Program-made: the position numbers and the translations under genes
In this document: positions 12,641-26,289 of the stretch, piece after piece
How positions within the stretch are numbered: the stretch's first letter is position 1
Layout of the letters: each line of letters opens with the position of its first letter
DNA from: Balanoglossus misakiensis
Lineage: Eukaryota; Hemichordata
Assembly: GCA_040954595.2 (NCBI GenBank)
Contig: CM082589.2
Span: forward strand, 8,060,001 to 8,124,000
Length of the DNA stretch: 64,000 nucleotides
Reading direction: 5' to 3'
The notes under the pieces: model-generated
Told to the model about the DNA's origin: nothing
The model's database searches: none
The model's input: only the letters and a program-made list of their open reading frames with translations

Positions 12641-13957
12641 AAAAGAACAATTGTCAATAGTTCGCTGAATATAAGCAGCCACGCTTTGAATAGCTTGCTC
12701 TCTACAGGCCGCGAGCGCAAAATCCCCTCTCCATCTGTTCTGACGAATCGCTATTAAAATAGTTTTAATATCTAAAGCCGAATGCAGACCATTGAAAATG
12801 ATTACGGTACTATACTACATATTAACAATTGTCCAATAGAAGTGATGGGGGTAACGGCTAGTCAGGTCGCTGCTTAATGTAATATGAATTTAATTATAAT
12901 CTGTACTATTTCTGTATGACATCGTAAATCATCTGGGAGGTCAATTTTATGCGCACCGATACATTTTGAAATTGGGGGAAAAAATCCCCTGTATACGTGT
13001 ATCACATTTACCAATTACGCGCCAGGTCTGTTGTGGGGATTATTTGAACTATGGCAACGGGGTCAGGGGCGGGTCAATTTGAATATGGAAAATAATCCAG
13101 AACGGACCTGACCCTGGCCTGGATATGATACCAATGGGGCCACGATGTGAGACACATTGTGTTCTGTGCAAACAGTTCTTGTATTGCGTAGTTTTGGTAG
13201 AAAGGAGTTGACTATGCTGTCGGGGAATGACGAAGTTGCCAACTCGCGCGTTAAAACATTGTACACAATCTATATACATGTTCACAATTACATGCACAGA
13301 CTAAGCCTACCGATGCTGTGCCCTATCAATAGGATTCACAGTCACCTGTATGCCAGTCGCCGAAGCATTTGTGCATGGTGTGACATACAAAAAAGAGACT
13401 ACGTCATAAGGGACGGGCGGTATACTTAATCACAGCCGACTATGACACGATTGCGAACACGTGTTACACATGCAGTTTCCGCAGTGTAGGTTGGAACTAC
13501 GAAAGTTGAATTAATAACTCGAATTAAGCTCCTCGTTTAAAATTTGTTATCACGCTATGAACCATTTCACACCGCATGACTATATTCAAAATATACATGT
13601 AGAATATGTAGTGCATGAAAGCCGGTGAGACCAAAAACTGGATGCATCAAAATTGACAATGTTTCGATCGTATAGCGCAACTATATACACACGGAAATCC
13701 AAATGTTTTAAACTAACATTTAGGGCCTACTGTAGAGTTTTGGTGTCAATCCCACCATTATCTCCTCCAAGTTGTCAACTATTGAACCGTTGAAAACCTC
13801 GGTAGTTGAATTTATTTAGGGTGTAGATTTTTCGAAAATAGGGTCGTGAAGCCTCCTTGACAACGTCCGTATACAAATTTGACAAATTCAAATCCAAATC
13901 CACGGTAATCAGTATGTGCGTCACAAGTGATTATCGGACAATTTGTGTTCGTTCATA
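12641..13957. other. Upstream flank of the GPCR, no gene seen
   Basis: Presumably contains the first intron of the GPCR and possibly its promoter. No TATA box, CpG-rich block or coding exon could be supported. Confidence 0.45.
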
Positions 13958-14308
13958 TTAAAGGGACAAAGTCTGTCGCTGCCCCTTTTCCAATAATTAT
14001 GTTTGATACAAGACACCGTTCATACGTTATTCTACATTAATTTTGGATATATAGTGATCAACATTCAACAACACACAACTTCCATCCCGTTTGTAGGATA
14101 TGAGAGTAAAAACTCGCCCAAATTGAATAAATGGTAGAGACCGACTATTCATTTTGGCGAGTTTTTTTCACTCGTGTCTAAAAGCGGGATGGAAGTTGTG
14201 TGTGGTTGAATGAACGTTCATTCACTGCATATACAAATGAACTTAAAATAAACGGTGTCTGGCATAACTAATGGGAAAAGGGCAGAGAGAGAGACATTGT
14301 CCCTTTAA
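13958..14308. mobile_element. Foldback MITE family F1, copy A (full length)
   Basis: A 351 bp element that is almost entirely one long inverted repeat. The left arm runs TTAAAGGGACAAAG.., a CTGCCCC block, TTAATTATG, ACACACAACTTCCATCCCG and AACTCGCC. The right arm gives the reverse complement of each block in reverse order, ending TTTGTCCCTTTAA-like. The short centre holds AATAAATGGTAGAGA. Both ends carry TTAA, compatible with a TTAA (piggyBac-like) or TA target duplication. There is no coding capacity, so it must be non-autonomous. Confidence 0.88.
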
Positions 14309-17300
14309 AACATTCAGGATGTACATGTACTAGCCAGTTGAGCTTTGGTGGAAAGATTGTTGGATTTTGCTACACGCCGTATTGTACAGAATTGGCCACA
14401 TTTGGCGGGGGCAACGAAGTAGGGATTTGAGCCTTTGAGATTAATTTATCTCAACTGTCGCCCGTGATTATGTCCAGGCCCTAGTGAGATTTTGCAATGC
14501 CCTGACCGCACATTTCTCAGTATTAAAATGAAAGAAACGCTTACTTCTTGCTAGGTTGATTGATTGTTGTACATGTGATCAGAATGATAGATGTCATTTT
14601 AGGTCTTCCGAGCACCAGAATCTCTTAAAAATAGCCCGACCACAACTAATCTGCTATGACCCTACATGAACACTTCAATTCGACCGATGACCTCTGACAT
14701 CAACGATCAGCCTTGCAGCAGTAATGCATGACGGAATGCTATACCTTTGTGTCAGATCGTCAATATTTTATCGTGTAGGCCGTTGAATGCGTAGTCGGTA
14801 AGATTTTTTCAATTTCGACGTATGTACTGTGAGTCGTTACGACGGACGGTTTGACAAATAAACTGACAGCAAACCCCAGTCATTTAGAAAGAAGATAGAC
14901 AAACTGGTCAGAAAACACATCAATATATTGGTTGGGACACGAAGATAGCAATTCCAGATCGTTTTTAGCATTCCAACGCATGACGAAACGCGTGGACGTT
15001 ATAAAGAGAGAAGAGTGGACCATTTGATATTATGAAGTAGTCTGGAAGGCTGGGAATAGGGAATATTTTTAAAGACCAACATTTTCACTGCCCGATTTTT
15101 CGGCGTGATTTTTCGAACGTCTAAAACTGATTGCACCATTTCCCATTTGAATGTCAACATTTAAGTTAGTGTTAGTGAGGTCAATGTTCACAACAATTTC
15201 AAAGCGAGATAGGCCTATCTTTTGCGTTTTATTCTGCTCCAAAGAATCTAAACTTTGCTGAAGACTTGCATATAGGGGGAGGGTAGGGGTCTGGATGGGC
15301 TGGCCATTCCACACTATTGCAAAAAAAACTTCAATTATAGTTTTAGAGCCTCGAGTTTGGACAATATACAGACATTTTGGGGGGGGGGAGGTATTCTTGG
15401 GTTTACATGTTTTGATAGGAATTTTCGTAGTTAGCAGTAAAAATGTGGATATTTTACCACGCGATGACTCTGCCAGTAACACAATCGACAAAATGCCCCG
15501 AATGTGACAGGCGTAGGGACAGGACTTACAAGGAATGACTGAAATTAGTCACATATGTTCCTTGTATTGACAACCAATCCCAGGTTTATCTAAAATGTAA
15601 ATAATTGTATCAAATCTCCCTGTACATTATTTGTTCGTCACGAGTTGGCTCTTGCGTAACATTTCTAACATGTTAAGTTATATTCATAGGCGATATACAC
15701 GATTTTTCTGTCCTTCTCCACGCGATTATTTTTGGATAAAAAAAGTCATGTCAGATTAAAGGATCATTTGCCTGCACGGTACAATCATATTGTACAAAAT
15801 AGGCATATGCTGTTGTTTCTATTCCCCACCATTTGGATCCCGGGGGCTACTCCCATAGCAAGGTGTGCGAGTATGAACGGCCCGGACGGGCGACTGAAGC
15901 TTCTTCTGTCACGAGAAAATCACTTAACATGGGTCGAGTTTTCATCCGAAAGAAACCTAAACATGGGTTGGTAACATAGAAAATGCCCCGAGGGTTTTGA
16001 CAAACCATCGCATAGAACAGAACTACGGTATAGTCCAAATTTTGACAATGAATCCCTAACAATGGGTCTATATAGAGTATACACGGTGGGTATCATGCAT
16101 GCTAACAGCAAGTACATGCATGTATCGGTATAACAGCTAATACAACGACCCTCAAAGTTTACACGGCCGTGTTGACATACCACTAGCGTATTTTGAGGTA
16201 CCCCAACCGTGTAAAGAACGCGTGTCAACAAACGACAAAAACAGTACACAAAGGACTAACTGAACCATAGCGCACTCAGGTAAAAAAAAAACCCAGCCAA
16301 TCGATGTTATGTCATCACACACAACAACATGGAATTAAACAAAATCCATCTCGAAACAACTAACACATGTGCAAAGCTAATTTGCCAACCTGGGACAGGG
16401 GACACAGAAATTGCACAGAACGTCCGTGCATTCACTTTCACTGAGATCAATAAAATCACGACACGGCACACCAGTTTTAGAACTAAAACAGTGTGTAAAG
16501 CACGCCGAGTAAACTGTACAGAGTGTCACACATCAATTCTATATACTCGCGACGCACTGGTTATGTTTGGAAAAATCGCACGGTATTTTTGATTGAAATA
16601 AAATAAGACCGAATTACAGTACGATAAAAGATGCGTATTAAATTGCGTCTAAGGTCATAAATGCATAAAAACAAACCTGTCACACTTCAACGCTTGTTGT
16701 GATGAATATGTTGCTGCTGTGTTTGTACAGGCGACGTTTTCTCTTCGGAAGTTGTCCGTGACCTTTGATCTTGTTTATCAATAAGGCTACTTGTTTGAAT
16801 GACAGACGCAGCTCTCTCTAACGCGACATACATGAATTCGGCGGCTCATAAGAGAATGTCTGTGCGTTTACCTCAGACTGGGATAATCTGCGCGTTTACT
16901 CGCTCCAACGAAGTAGATATCCTGCTTTGTCGTTCTGAGTCTCCGCGAGGCTGTTTTCGTGGCACAGTCTGTGTAGGCGTATAATACATTTGCATTCGAA
17001 ACAATTTGTCGACTCCCTATTTTATGATAACAATGTGCCGAGCCAAGTGAAACATATGCGTAATTATAGGTTGACGTTCACAGGTATCACATGTACTTAC
17101 AAATTCATAGTTCAGTGGATAATTTGCGTATATTCTCATCCGGGTAATTTGATTCGGTAGTTTGGTAATTCGCATTATTCACTAAAGTTATGCATGGGGT
17201 TTTAATGTATGTAATGCATTTATATGTATTGTGTTCCGCTGTTGTGAGCTGCGTGATGGGATTATGACACGGGATTGCATAAATGTATGAGCGTCGGCTG

Positions 17301-18085
17301 ATTGCTATTTCGTGTAGTCAAATACCAGCACCTTTACGTGACGAGGTATCCTATGACCCAATTTTATGAGGCAAGTGAAATTCTAGAAGTGTGTTTACTT
17401 CGTTGGTTGTTCCTGTGCATATTGGGACAAGTTTCATTAAATGGCTGGGCAGTAAAGGGCAACGTATCCGGCAGCAATCAACCATTGTAACACATCTAAG
17501 TAGCTTCGTTACCCGCGAAATATATCAGTGTTCAGCAATCTTGTGGGATAATTTGCTAGTAGGACATCCTAACATATGTGGTTTCCACAGTGGCCTTGGT
17601 TTGTCTGAATTTTTTCACAGTGACCGAGACGTGACGAATGTCCGCGATTGTTTCGTTTGGCTAGCCTTGCGACGCGGTGCAAGAAAAGCATAGATTTATG
17701 GTGAAACTAAAATGTAGCGTCCAGCAGTTTGATGGTAAATCATAGTTTATTTACACTCTTGCCACCTGACAACCATTTAATGATACGTGTAAGGGCATCG
17801 ACAAGTTAATTACCATGCAAAGTCAAGTTGGCACGGTTTTTGACATTTTTGCCAGAAAAAACATATAGTAGTAATTTATTTCGTGAATTTCATATACGTT
17901 TATATGACCTGCGACACTGGTATTATCACAGAGGTCTAAAACTTGCACCATCAAATTGCATTTTACAAAGTTCACGTTGTAGCACTGCTTTGATGCGAAA
18001 CGTAAACCCAAAAGAACAAAGAATAGTCATCCATCAAGTTCAACTCAAACCAGGCACCAACCCACCATCCGACCGCCCGCCCGCC
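14309..18085. other. Intergenic sequence, no gene seen
   Basis: The longest frame is 140 codons on the minus strand (15,069-15,491). It has no recognisable family, no splice context and Pro/Thr/Lys-rich low-information composition; frames of this length are expected by chance in a window of this size. A poly-G run lies at about 15,380-15,390. Confidence 0.5.
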
Positions 18086-18340
18086 CATCCATCCATCCAT
18101 CCATCAACCAAATACCCAACCACACAGTCACCCACCCACCGACCCACCCACAAATTCAACCAGCAATCCACTCATCCTACTATTCATTCATTCATTCATT
18201 CATTCATTCATTCATTCATTCATTCATTCATTCATTCATTCATTCATTCATTCATTCATTCATTCATTCATTCATTCATTCATTCATTCATCCATCCATC
18301 CATCCATCCATCCATCCATCCATCCATCCATCCATCCATC
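18086..18340. repeat. Compound (ATCC)n-(ATTC)n-(ATCC)n microsatellite
   Basis: A short CATC run (18,086-18,105) precedes degenerate CACCCACC-type sequence, then about 27 ATTC units (18,182-18,289) pass directly into about 13 ATCC units (18,288-18,340). The open frame through it (Ile-His-Pro/Ser repeats) is an artefact of the tetranucleotide repeat. Confidence 0.95.
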
Positions 18341-19695
18341 ATATTTAGTCTCCATTCCATGTAAATGATATGGAAACCTTAGAAGATCACGACTTTAGGA
18401 TGTTAATGGAAATTAATTTACAAGGAGCTAAATATATAAAAGAAGTAATTGAAATGTATTGTATAGGATGGGATGGATTTGGGTTATATTGGATTATCCT
18501 CCAGTGAAGGCGTCGATGCCACACCTCATGTCTTTGTAATTCCGAGTGGAACTGACCTTGTAGCAGCAGTTTTGTACGTAAATGTTTCCCTGAGGGGAAA
18601 AACATATTAGCTATACACCATTGTTATTAAAGTTTCCCCTTCCTCTCAACACCATTATCATTGTGATAATGTTAATAGTCAACGACATCAACACTATGAC
18701 GTCACCACGATCCATATATTCAAAGTGGCAGCGATTCATCAGTGTGTTGCCATATCATTCGGGAGATATTATTACTAATTTCAATTTGTATCTTAGATCG
18801 TCAAGAAACCCGACAACTGCATCGTGCAATTTGTGTACACGACGACGATTGTTTTTCATTAAGTCAATGAAACGTTATACGCTCTCTTCGTTTCAATCTT
18901 TACCATCGCGCAATTGAAAAGCGGACAAGTTGATATTACCCAGAGGGTAATGCAATAGTTTTGTCAATCTGTAAAAGGCACAGATCAAATTATGAATTGA
19001 TAATGTATTATTTAGACAGCTGATTGAAAAGAGTGACCTCTAGTCTCCGTGTTCGTTGTCCGGATGACTTAAAAATTGGGATCCGTATTCTTTTCACTGA
19101 CATTTACCAGGCATGTCCGGTCTGATTTCGTGTACTGTATCATACATATGCGTGTCAATTTACTTCTTAATATGATCAATGGTAGCCGCCAGGTAGCAAT
19201 TTTGTTATGAATTTTCTTTCATTTCCGGATACAATGCACGGAGATCAGTTAGGAAATATGACTGAATATATGGTCTTAATATTTAATGTGCTTCAAGATT
19301 TGATGAAACTTGCAAAAGTTGTTGTTCAGAGAAAAGACAGTCTAACAATGCCTTGTCAATTACCTGATTTTGGCACAGGTTTTAGACCGTTGGAATTGGA
19401 CATATATTGAAATATCGGAATACTTCATAGCGTTTAGCAATACGTCGGTTCTAAACGGAGGGAGGTGAACAATAACTTGGGTTATGCACAAAATGCGGGA
19501 TCACTGAGTGACGATTTCAAACACGAATTTTCAGTTCACATCTCAGACTGGTAAAGCGTTTTTGTCATTGTTTTGTGAACAACGGGCCTCTGCTGTAAAT
19601 CTCGCAACACGATAACGTTATCATAGTTACCCGGACTCGGTATTAGTACTAAAGATGATCGAAATCTGATTAGCATTTATTGAGATATCGTACTA

Positions 19696-19702
<7 letters not shown>
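18341..19702. other. Intergenic sequence, nothing recognised
   Basis: No recognisable gene, RNA or repeat. Small open frames (up to 98 codons) have no family signature. Confidence 0.5.

Positions 19703-19756
<54 letters not shown>
19703..19756. repeat. (GACA)n microsatellite
   Basis: About 13 GACA units. Confidence 0.93.
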
Positions 19757-21785
19757 AGAGACGATCGCATTACCTCGCTATCATTATGCGGGGTAAAACG
19801 ACGAATTCAAATAAAAAGATACCCTGCTTTGGAGCACTCCCAAAATTGAACATATCGGAGAATAGCGCTGTGTGTTGTTGTGTGCCTTGTATCGCCGGGG
19901 TAGACACAGAGCAGCCGAAGAAGAGCCGTAGAGGCACCAAACACGAACCGCGAGCAACACGAGCGGCTTAAAGGATAACGACAAATCTGAATGTGGCAAA
20001 AGTGTATATTACAAGTCCCTTTACGAAAAAGATTAACACAAAGTACAGTCACTTCACAAACAGTAGGGACCGTCCACAAATAAGCCAATGGTTTGCCAAT
20101 ACAGCACCAACTTGCTGTCCGGTCGTTTTTTTCTGGAGAAAAGAACGGAATTTGCTTCCAGATCTTGAAATAATTGCGGATGACAGTCTTGGTGTCTCTA
20201 GTGAAGGGCTTCAACTGCCTATAATTTCGTGAATCACTCCGAAATGGACCCCAAATAAAACATGTTGTGCGTCGTAAAGTATACATTTTTTCCTACGATA
20301 AATTAACAAAAATCAATCATTTTCGTTTACGCCAGATTCTCATCAAATAATAACTTGATTTTATCTTGCAAGACGGAACTAATTCATTAATGTCAGTCTT
20401 TGTAGAAGTCATGTGAACGAATGTCAACAGAAAACACTCGGCATTTTCATCACACACGACTTCAGAAATCGCTTATACATATTTAATGTGTGGCATTAAT
20501 TCCGGGCTTATTTCGAAGAGAAAAGGGAAACCATTTATCATCTCACTATAATGGGAAAACGAGGAGTTGTATGGTGACTGTACAACACCGACAGTGATTT
20601 CAGCCAAAAATAAAGGGTTTGACGCGACACTGGCGGTGATAGCCGGAAAACCTCCGGGTTAAACAGGATGGAGGGATTGTGTTTCGATCGACTCTGAATC
20701 CTGTTGATTTGTTGATGTGGCCCGGGGAATTCTCTTTCTGTTAAGCGGACTTCAGCTTATTAATTTAAGAAAGAATCCACGTCATCCTGTGCATGTAGAT
20801 CATATTTCCCTTATCAGATGAATGTCTATGATGTATTACTTATACGTCCCCCGCTGATAGTTTGAAAACTGATAGCTGAGATATGTTGTAGGCAACGACT
20901 TAACTATTAAATAATCTATGCTTCAGATATAAAGAAAGATCATTATAGATAATGCAATTCTTTCAATTGTGTATCCAAAGGGTATTTTCAAACAAACTGG
21001 CTGCTTCATCTTATATGTCATAACTATATAATTAGGAAATGTACAATATATGAAATTTGTGAAATTTACAGCAAGTGTTAGACTCATTTCTACCCTTCCC
21101 GCCCGATTCCAGACATTTCTTGTTACATTATGTATCGCCTTGATTGGCGTTATAGTCTCCCTGATAACGGCATCACGAGCTATACATGGTCATTAGACAA
21201 CAATGACAAAGACAGATCGAACTGACTGTCTGAGCAACTTTCGCCATTGTACACGGCAGATTTTTCGTTCACAAGACCAACATGGTTCATCTTCTATGTA
21301 AAAGTCGTGCTAATAGGTTGTTATATGCATCAATTATGCGTCGTATAAGACGGTTTCTGATTGGTCGTTAATTCTGTCTAAAGACTCGAGAGCGAATTTG
21401 AAAGCAAGTATAGTAATTAAGAAATCTATTTACATGTAGGTACTTTTCATAACAGAAAAGCATAGATTTCTCAAGAAGAAATATAAGGATTGACAGATTC
21501 ATAGATGGTGTGTAAAATTATACAGATTGACCTATGTTTTTTCGTAAGTAGATGTGATGACGAAATAAAGACGTTTAGCCATTAAAACATAAATGTCTCT
21601 ACTTTCAATTCATATAGAATATGCCTTAAAGGAGGATGGCTGATTGGTCGTTTATCGTTTCTGAAGAGCGAATTTGAACGCGATTTTCTATGGTGTGTTG
21701 GTCAGATGTAGAGCTGAGACAGCTAAAGAATAAGAAGAGCGTAAACCCGGCAAGGGGAAATACATAGCCTACCTGTACGCCGATT
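19757..21785. other. Intergenic sequence, no gene seen
   Basis: A 159-codon minus frame (19,807-20,286) overlaps a plus frame of similar quality. Neither shows a domain, signal or splice structure that I recognise. Confidence 0.5.
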
Positions 21786-22139
21786 TTAAAGGGACACAAT
21801 CTCTCTCTCGCTGCCCTTTTACCATTAATTATGTTCGATACAAGACAACGTTTATGTTAATGTACATGTGGATATATAGTGAATGAACGTTCAACCACAC
21901 ACGACTTTCATCCCACTTGTAGACACGAGAGTGAAAAACTTGCCAAAATGAACAATCGGTGTTTACCGTTTATTCATTTTGGCGACATTTTGACTCTCAT
22001 TACTCAACAGTATGGAAGTTGTGCGTGGTTGAACGTTGATTCACTATATATCCACACGTAGAATAACATCAACGGTGTCTTGTATCAAACATAATTAATG
22101 GAAAAGGGGCAGCGAGAGAGGGAGACTTTGTCCCTTCAA
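21786..22139. mobile_element. Foldback MITE family F1, copy B
   Basis: About 354 bp with the same two-armed inverted structure as copy A: left TTAAAGGGACACAATCTC, right GAGACTTTGTCCCTTCAA. The right TTAA is mutated to TCAA. Both arms and the centre (a CATTTTGGCGA-type block) are present. Confidence 0.87.
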
Positions 22140-22917
22140 TCAGATTGCATACTCCCACCGAGAGATGTGATTTCTGGCTGATGTCCCATCCGCACTCACG
22201 ATAGGATGTAATTCATAGCGGTTTCCATGGTCACACGCTACCTAACTATCACACCATGCTTTATCTGTTTTGATATTTCAACATATATGTCGCTTACTAC
22301 TCACAATGAAACAAAATCGGTGATATCTTGAAACTATGTAACACAAACGAACATGTAGAAAGCGTTTTTTTTTTACATTTTGAATATTTCATCAAAATAC
22401 ATTACTTCCTCGGCCAAAGCAACACCTGAATATATTTACTTTTTCAGGATCATTCTGACCAAAAGTAATCGCTAGAAGGTAAGACACCTCATCCCATACG
22501 ACTTATATACGGGTCAAACTTGCAATTCCAAAAAAGCCGTCCGTCACAATAGTATTTCCAGCCGCAAATTATTACTTTACCGCCAGTAGTCCTTTGACTG
22601 TGGGGCAATCAAGATTTCAAATTGAGGTTACTACCAGGGAACAGGAGGAACTCTCTGGAGGATACCATGACATCATGCAAAAGTCGCTAAAAGATCATAG
22701 TAGATTTTAGCACACAGTTTCTCCAGCTTCTCTCTTATGATAGCAGTGGGACGAAAATTGAATAACTGGAGAATTAGATTTAGATAAAAATAGGGCGTTT
22801 CCTTTAACAAAGGCATAGGTTGCATCTATTGTATGTGTTGGTCAATTAATATATTTACCCAGTTTTGCCTTTCTTCCCGCACTTATTATTCCGTCTCTGT
22901 CGCCTACCACTGTTTAT
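22140..22917. other. Intergenic sequence upstream of a retroelement fossil
   Basis: Nothing recognised. It may include more decayed sequence of the adjacent non-LTR element. Confidence 0.4.
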
Positions 22918-23240
22918 AGGCGGGATTATAGGAATTTTCAGCCAGAAGCTTTTAGAGATGATATAATATCTGAGTGTTGTGATACAGTGTTACATTGTCA
23001 GGATGTTAATTTGGCTTTCGCCAATTTTGCCAACAGATGTTTGGAAATTTGCACCAAGTACGCTCCATTAGTGAGCTATCAACAAAGAAAGAGCCTGACG
23101 AAACAGAAGGATAAACCATTGATTACGAGATCTCTAAAATGGCTATCGGAGCAAAACACAGGCTACTTACGAAAGTTCATAAAAGACATTTCAACTAGGA
23201 CCTTTATAGTCACCACAAAAATGGCTAGGTTATGAATAGG
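22918..23240 (+). mobile_element. Non-LTR retrotransposon fossil (linker between endonuclease and RT)
   Basis: One frame from about 22,920 reads RDYRNFQPEAFRDDI, then DVNLAFANFANRCLEICTK, YAPL, KPLITRSLKWL and YLRKF. This resembles the segment between the endonuclease and reverse transcriptase domains of CR1/jockey/L2-group ORF2 proteins, which typically read like NxxAF..LxxIxxKHAPL..KPWLTxxL..xxYRKF. The frame breaks near 23,235 and neither catalytic domain is visible nearby. It is a dead fragment. Confidence 0.65.
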
Positions 23241-25711
23241 TTAGAGAAATTTACTGGAGTGTCGACATGTGCTGACGAGTTCGTTACGTTTGTTGAGGGT
23301 GGCATGTTTAGGTTTGCATTAACATTATCCGCCAAGCCCCACCTATTATTCACTTTGAAAAGTAGCCTCATTTGCATGTTCACCTTGTCCAGTATATGTG
23401 TTCTGTTGCGCAGCCACATATTCCATCATAGGTATTAGTATCTGACAATAAAACTGATAACAATATTGCATTTGTGTGCAAATCATTCTCTATAAAGTGC
23501 CTCCTTACTGAAGTGGGTATCATGAACGGAAGGTCAGACATATATACAATAGGAGGTGACATATGTCATCACGAACAACAGTGCAGTGTGTGACAGATTT
23601 GGACTGAAAGTATCAGAGAATGAACAAAAACAACCACTAAATGCACTGGATGCCCAAGATACATGAGAACCCTCTGGAGCTCGCAATATTGTAGCATCAA
23701 GCACTTGGAACACAAAACAACTCAGTAGAGCGATTTCTATTGTCTTTAAAATATTTTTGAACAAGTAGAATGATTCCATCTAAAAAGTGACTTTTACAAC
23801 AACACCAAATACGTCATGGTTGTATCTGACGTAAAACAGTATCAATTGACCTGGACACATGACAAAATATGACTTTCGATCGGAATTGTAGATTATTCGT
23901 GTAGTTTAACACCTTCAGACATGGATTTTTACCCAGGGATGCATCTAAACTGCGATATCCCCCAGACTGTAATGTTTAAAACCAAAAGAGACATAAAATA
24001 ACCAGACGCTACGTGTGCAGCATGCATACTCTTGTATCAAGCGCATACAAATATGACGATTCGCAGACTCAGTAAACATTAAATATTTCGCTTTTGTCAG
24101 GACAGAATGGCCATGTCGCCTCCATGTTCCTTTTGGCATAGAGCAATGAATGCCTTTAAGTGACAATTCTTCACTATTGTACTCTCTCATAAAACTTATT
24201 TTAACACGATACAAAACATTTATCGTCGTTCATAGTACTTCGTCACACCTGTCTGTTGTTGTCTGGAATTTTCGTTTAGGTAGCTCAATATTGATGATTC
24301 CAGACTTCTGATGTTGTCTTTGGTTCTTCATTCAATAACGTTTGCTTTGGTAATACATTTTGCCTGACAGTGTAGAATAATTACACAAAATCAAGGTTGT
24401 CATGGTCTTGCGCAGATGACGACTAGACTAGAAGATGTTCACATGTTTGACTCTACCTTGCCATACTTGACTGCATTGACCTCAAAACTAAGGCATCTGT
24501 TGTATTTTTATTACCAATTAGATTAGCGTCCTAAAATATCTTTCCAATAAAGCTCTTCTATTTAGATTTTTTTGGAAAAATAAATTATTTTTAGAAAATG
24601 TCCTTGAGGGACATATCAATGTTATTTCACGCTCCGTCGTCAGGTAGGAAAAGTGCTCGCAAAGTTCTTATCATAAGTATCATCCTGCAAATGCAATTTA
24701 GATTGGATCTTATTCGATAATTTAATGCAGAAATTGCGAGATAAAAATCATTAAAACATTTATGAAAATAATGCTGGACACCGCTGTGCTGCGTTTATCT
24801 TTGATATGATTAATGTCCTCTATCTTTAATGATTGTATTTGTGCATCATTTAATTTTTTTAACTCCAAAATTTCCAGAAAACATAATTTCATACTTACAG
24901 GCCCAATTTGTAACATTTAAATAGTAGGCAAAATACGTTGAAGATCCTTCCTCGTAAACATACCCGCATTATTACAGTGACGTCATGCATACATATTTTA
25001 TATTTAGAATGTTGCAGCTGTGATGCCGTACTGTAGTCGTGTCTGGCGATACTTTGATCATATCACTCTCGGTGCTAATGAGTAATTTCTGTTCTGTATC
25101 TATAGTTCTCAAACCTTCATACTCAACACGGTTCTTCATAATTCAATGTAAAATGAGGTATACACACTATTTCTACACAATTTAATAGAGTCATAACCTT
25201 TCTGACTATTATGTCCAAAACCTTACATTTCTGTTTTGTTGTGGATTAACTGTTACCTTCTATAATTAGCGATTCTTTTAAATTTCAGATAAAAATACAT
25301 TGCCGCTCGTATTTTCCTTTGTAAGGGATCTATCATTACATTGTGGGAAGGGGGGGGGGGAGGTGTAAAAACGAAAAAAAAACACACCTTGAACTAAAAT
25401 AGTTGTGTTTGCTATAGAATAGCGTTACGTGGACTGCTCCCATTTGAATGAAAGTGGTACATGCATATGAGACATATAGTTTGTCCGTTGTGTTTGATTT
25501 TACATTAATCTTTTTTCAATGTAAAGCCCGCTTCTACCATTTCATATTCATGATTTATATGATTATATTCATATAGATTTAATTCATGGAGAATATTTCT
25601 AGAAAGCCAAACAACAAGTGTCAATGCCAGTGGCCAGAGAGTTTTGAGATTAATGAAAATGACAAATTGTTTTGTGAATACATCATTCTTATTTTCAACA
25701 GAGTTGTTTTA
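23241..25711. other. Intergenic sequence, no gene seen
   Basis: Some of the first few hundred bases may be further retroelement decay. A poly-G run lies at about 25,347-25,361. Nothing else was recognised. Confidence 0.45.
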
Positions 25712-25775
25712 AGAATGCGATATCAGCATTTCTTGGACACTGAAAACCAAAGATCTAACCACTTGGCCAAGTAGT
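25712..25775 (-). repeat. tRNA-like sequence, possible decayed tRNA-derived SINE head
   Basis: The minus strand reads TGGCCAAGTGGTTAGA (a match to the pol III A box, TGGCNNAGTGG; plus 25,759-25,769), then a possible anticodon arm with TTGG/CCAA pairing, then a degraded B-box-like GATATCGCATTC. It is too decayed to be a tRNA gene and no second copy was seen. Confidence 0.3.
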
Positions 25776-26289
25776 TTCTAACAATATATATTCCCCCAAA
25801 TGCGTTTATTCCTGTACACCACAATCTTAACACATTTATATTTTACTCCTGTAGAACCCTAAACTATACACTTGTATGAAAGATTATCAGAGATACATAG
25901 TAGTAAGTTAATTCAACCAACGCGCTTCTCGACAAACCAAGTAAAGCCTTTCTTGGATGTTTCATGTTTCTGACCTGTAGTGGTACACAGTGTATTTAAA
26001 GCGGAGTAACCTATAATCAAAATGAAATACTTCCTTCGCAGAAATCAGAAATTTATATTATGAAGAGAGTTAGTATACTGGAATCTTAAACTAATATGGC
26101 GCCTTTAAAAAGCTCTAGCGGCTCTGCCCCCACCCCCCGTGTTGTAATTTGCATATCTGCTTATCAAAATCTTATCGCTTGCTATTGCAGTGCTAAACTT
26201 TTAAAATAATTGAATGTGCACTATCCATCTTTAAATCTTATCTGTCTCATATATCACAAATTGTTTCCCTTAATGACTAAACGTCAAAA
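25776..26289. other. Intergenic sequence, nothing recognised
   Basis: No coding, RNA or repeat signal was identified. Confidence 0.45.

Noticed and set aside
15069-15491. 140-codon minus-strand open frame
   Set aside because: No recognisable family or exon signals. Its length is expected by chance in a window of this size.
17828-18364. 178-codon open frame with a long Ile-His-Ser-Phe repeat
   Set aside because: The repeat is a direct translation of the ATTC/ATCC microsatellite; the non-repeat part has no family signature.
19807-20286. 159-codon minus-strand open frame
   Set aside because: Overlapped by similar frames on the other strand, and no recognisable domain or splice context.
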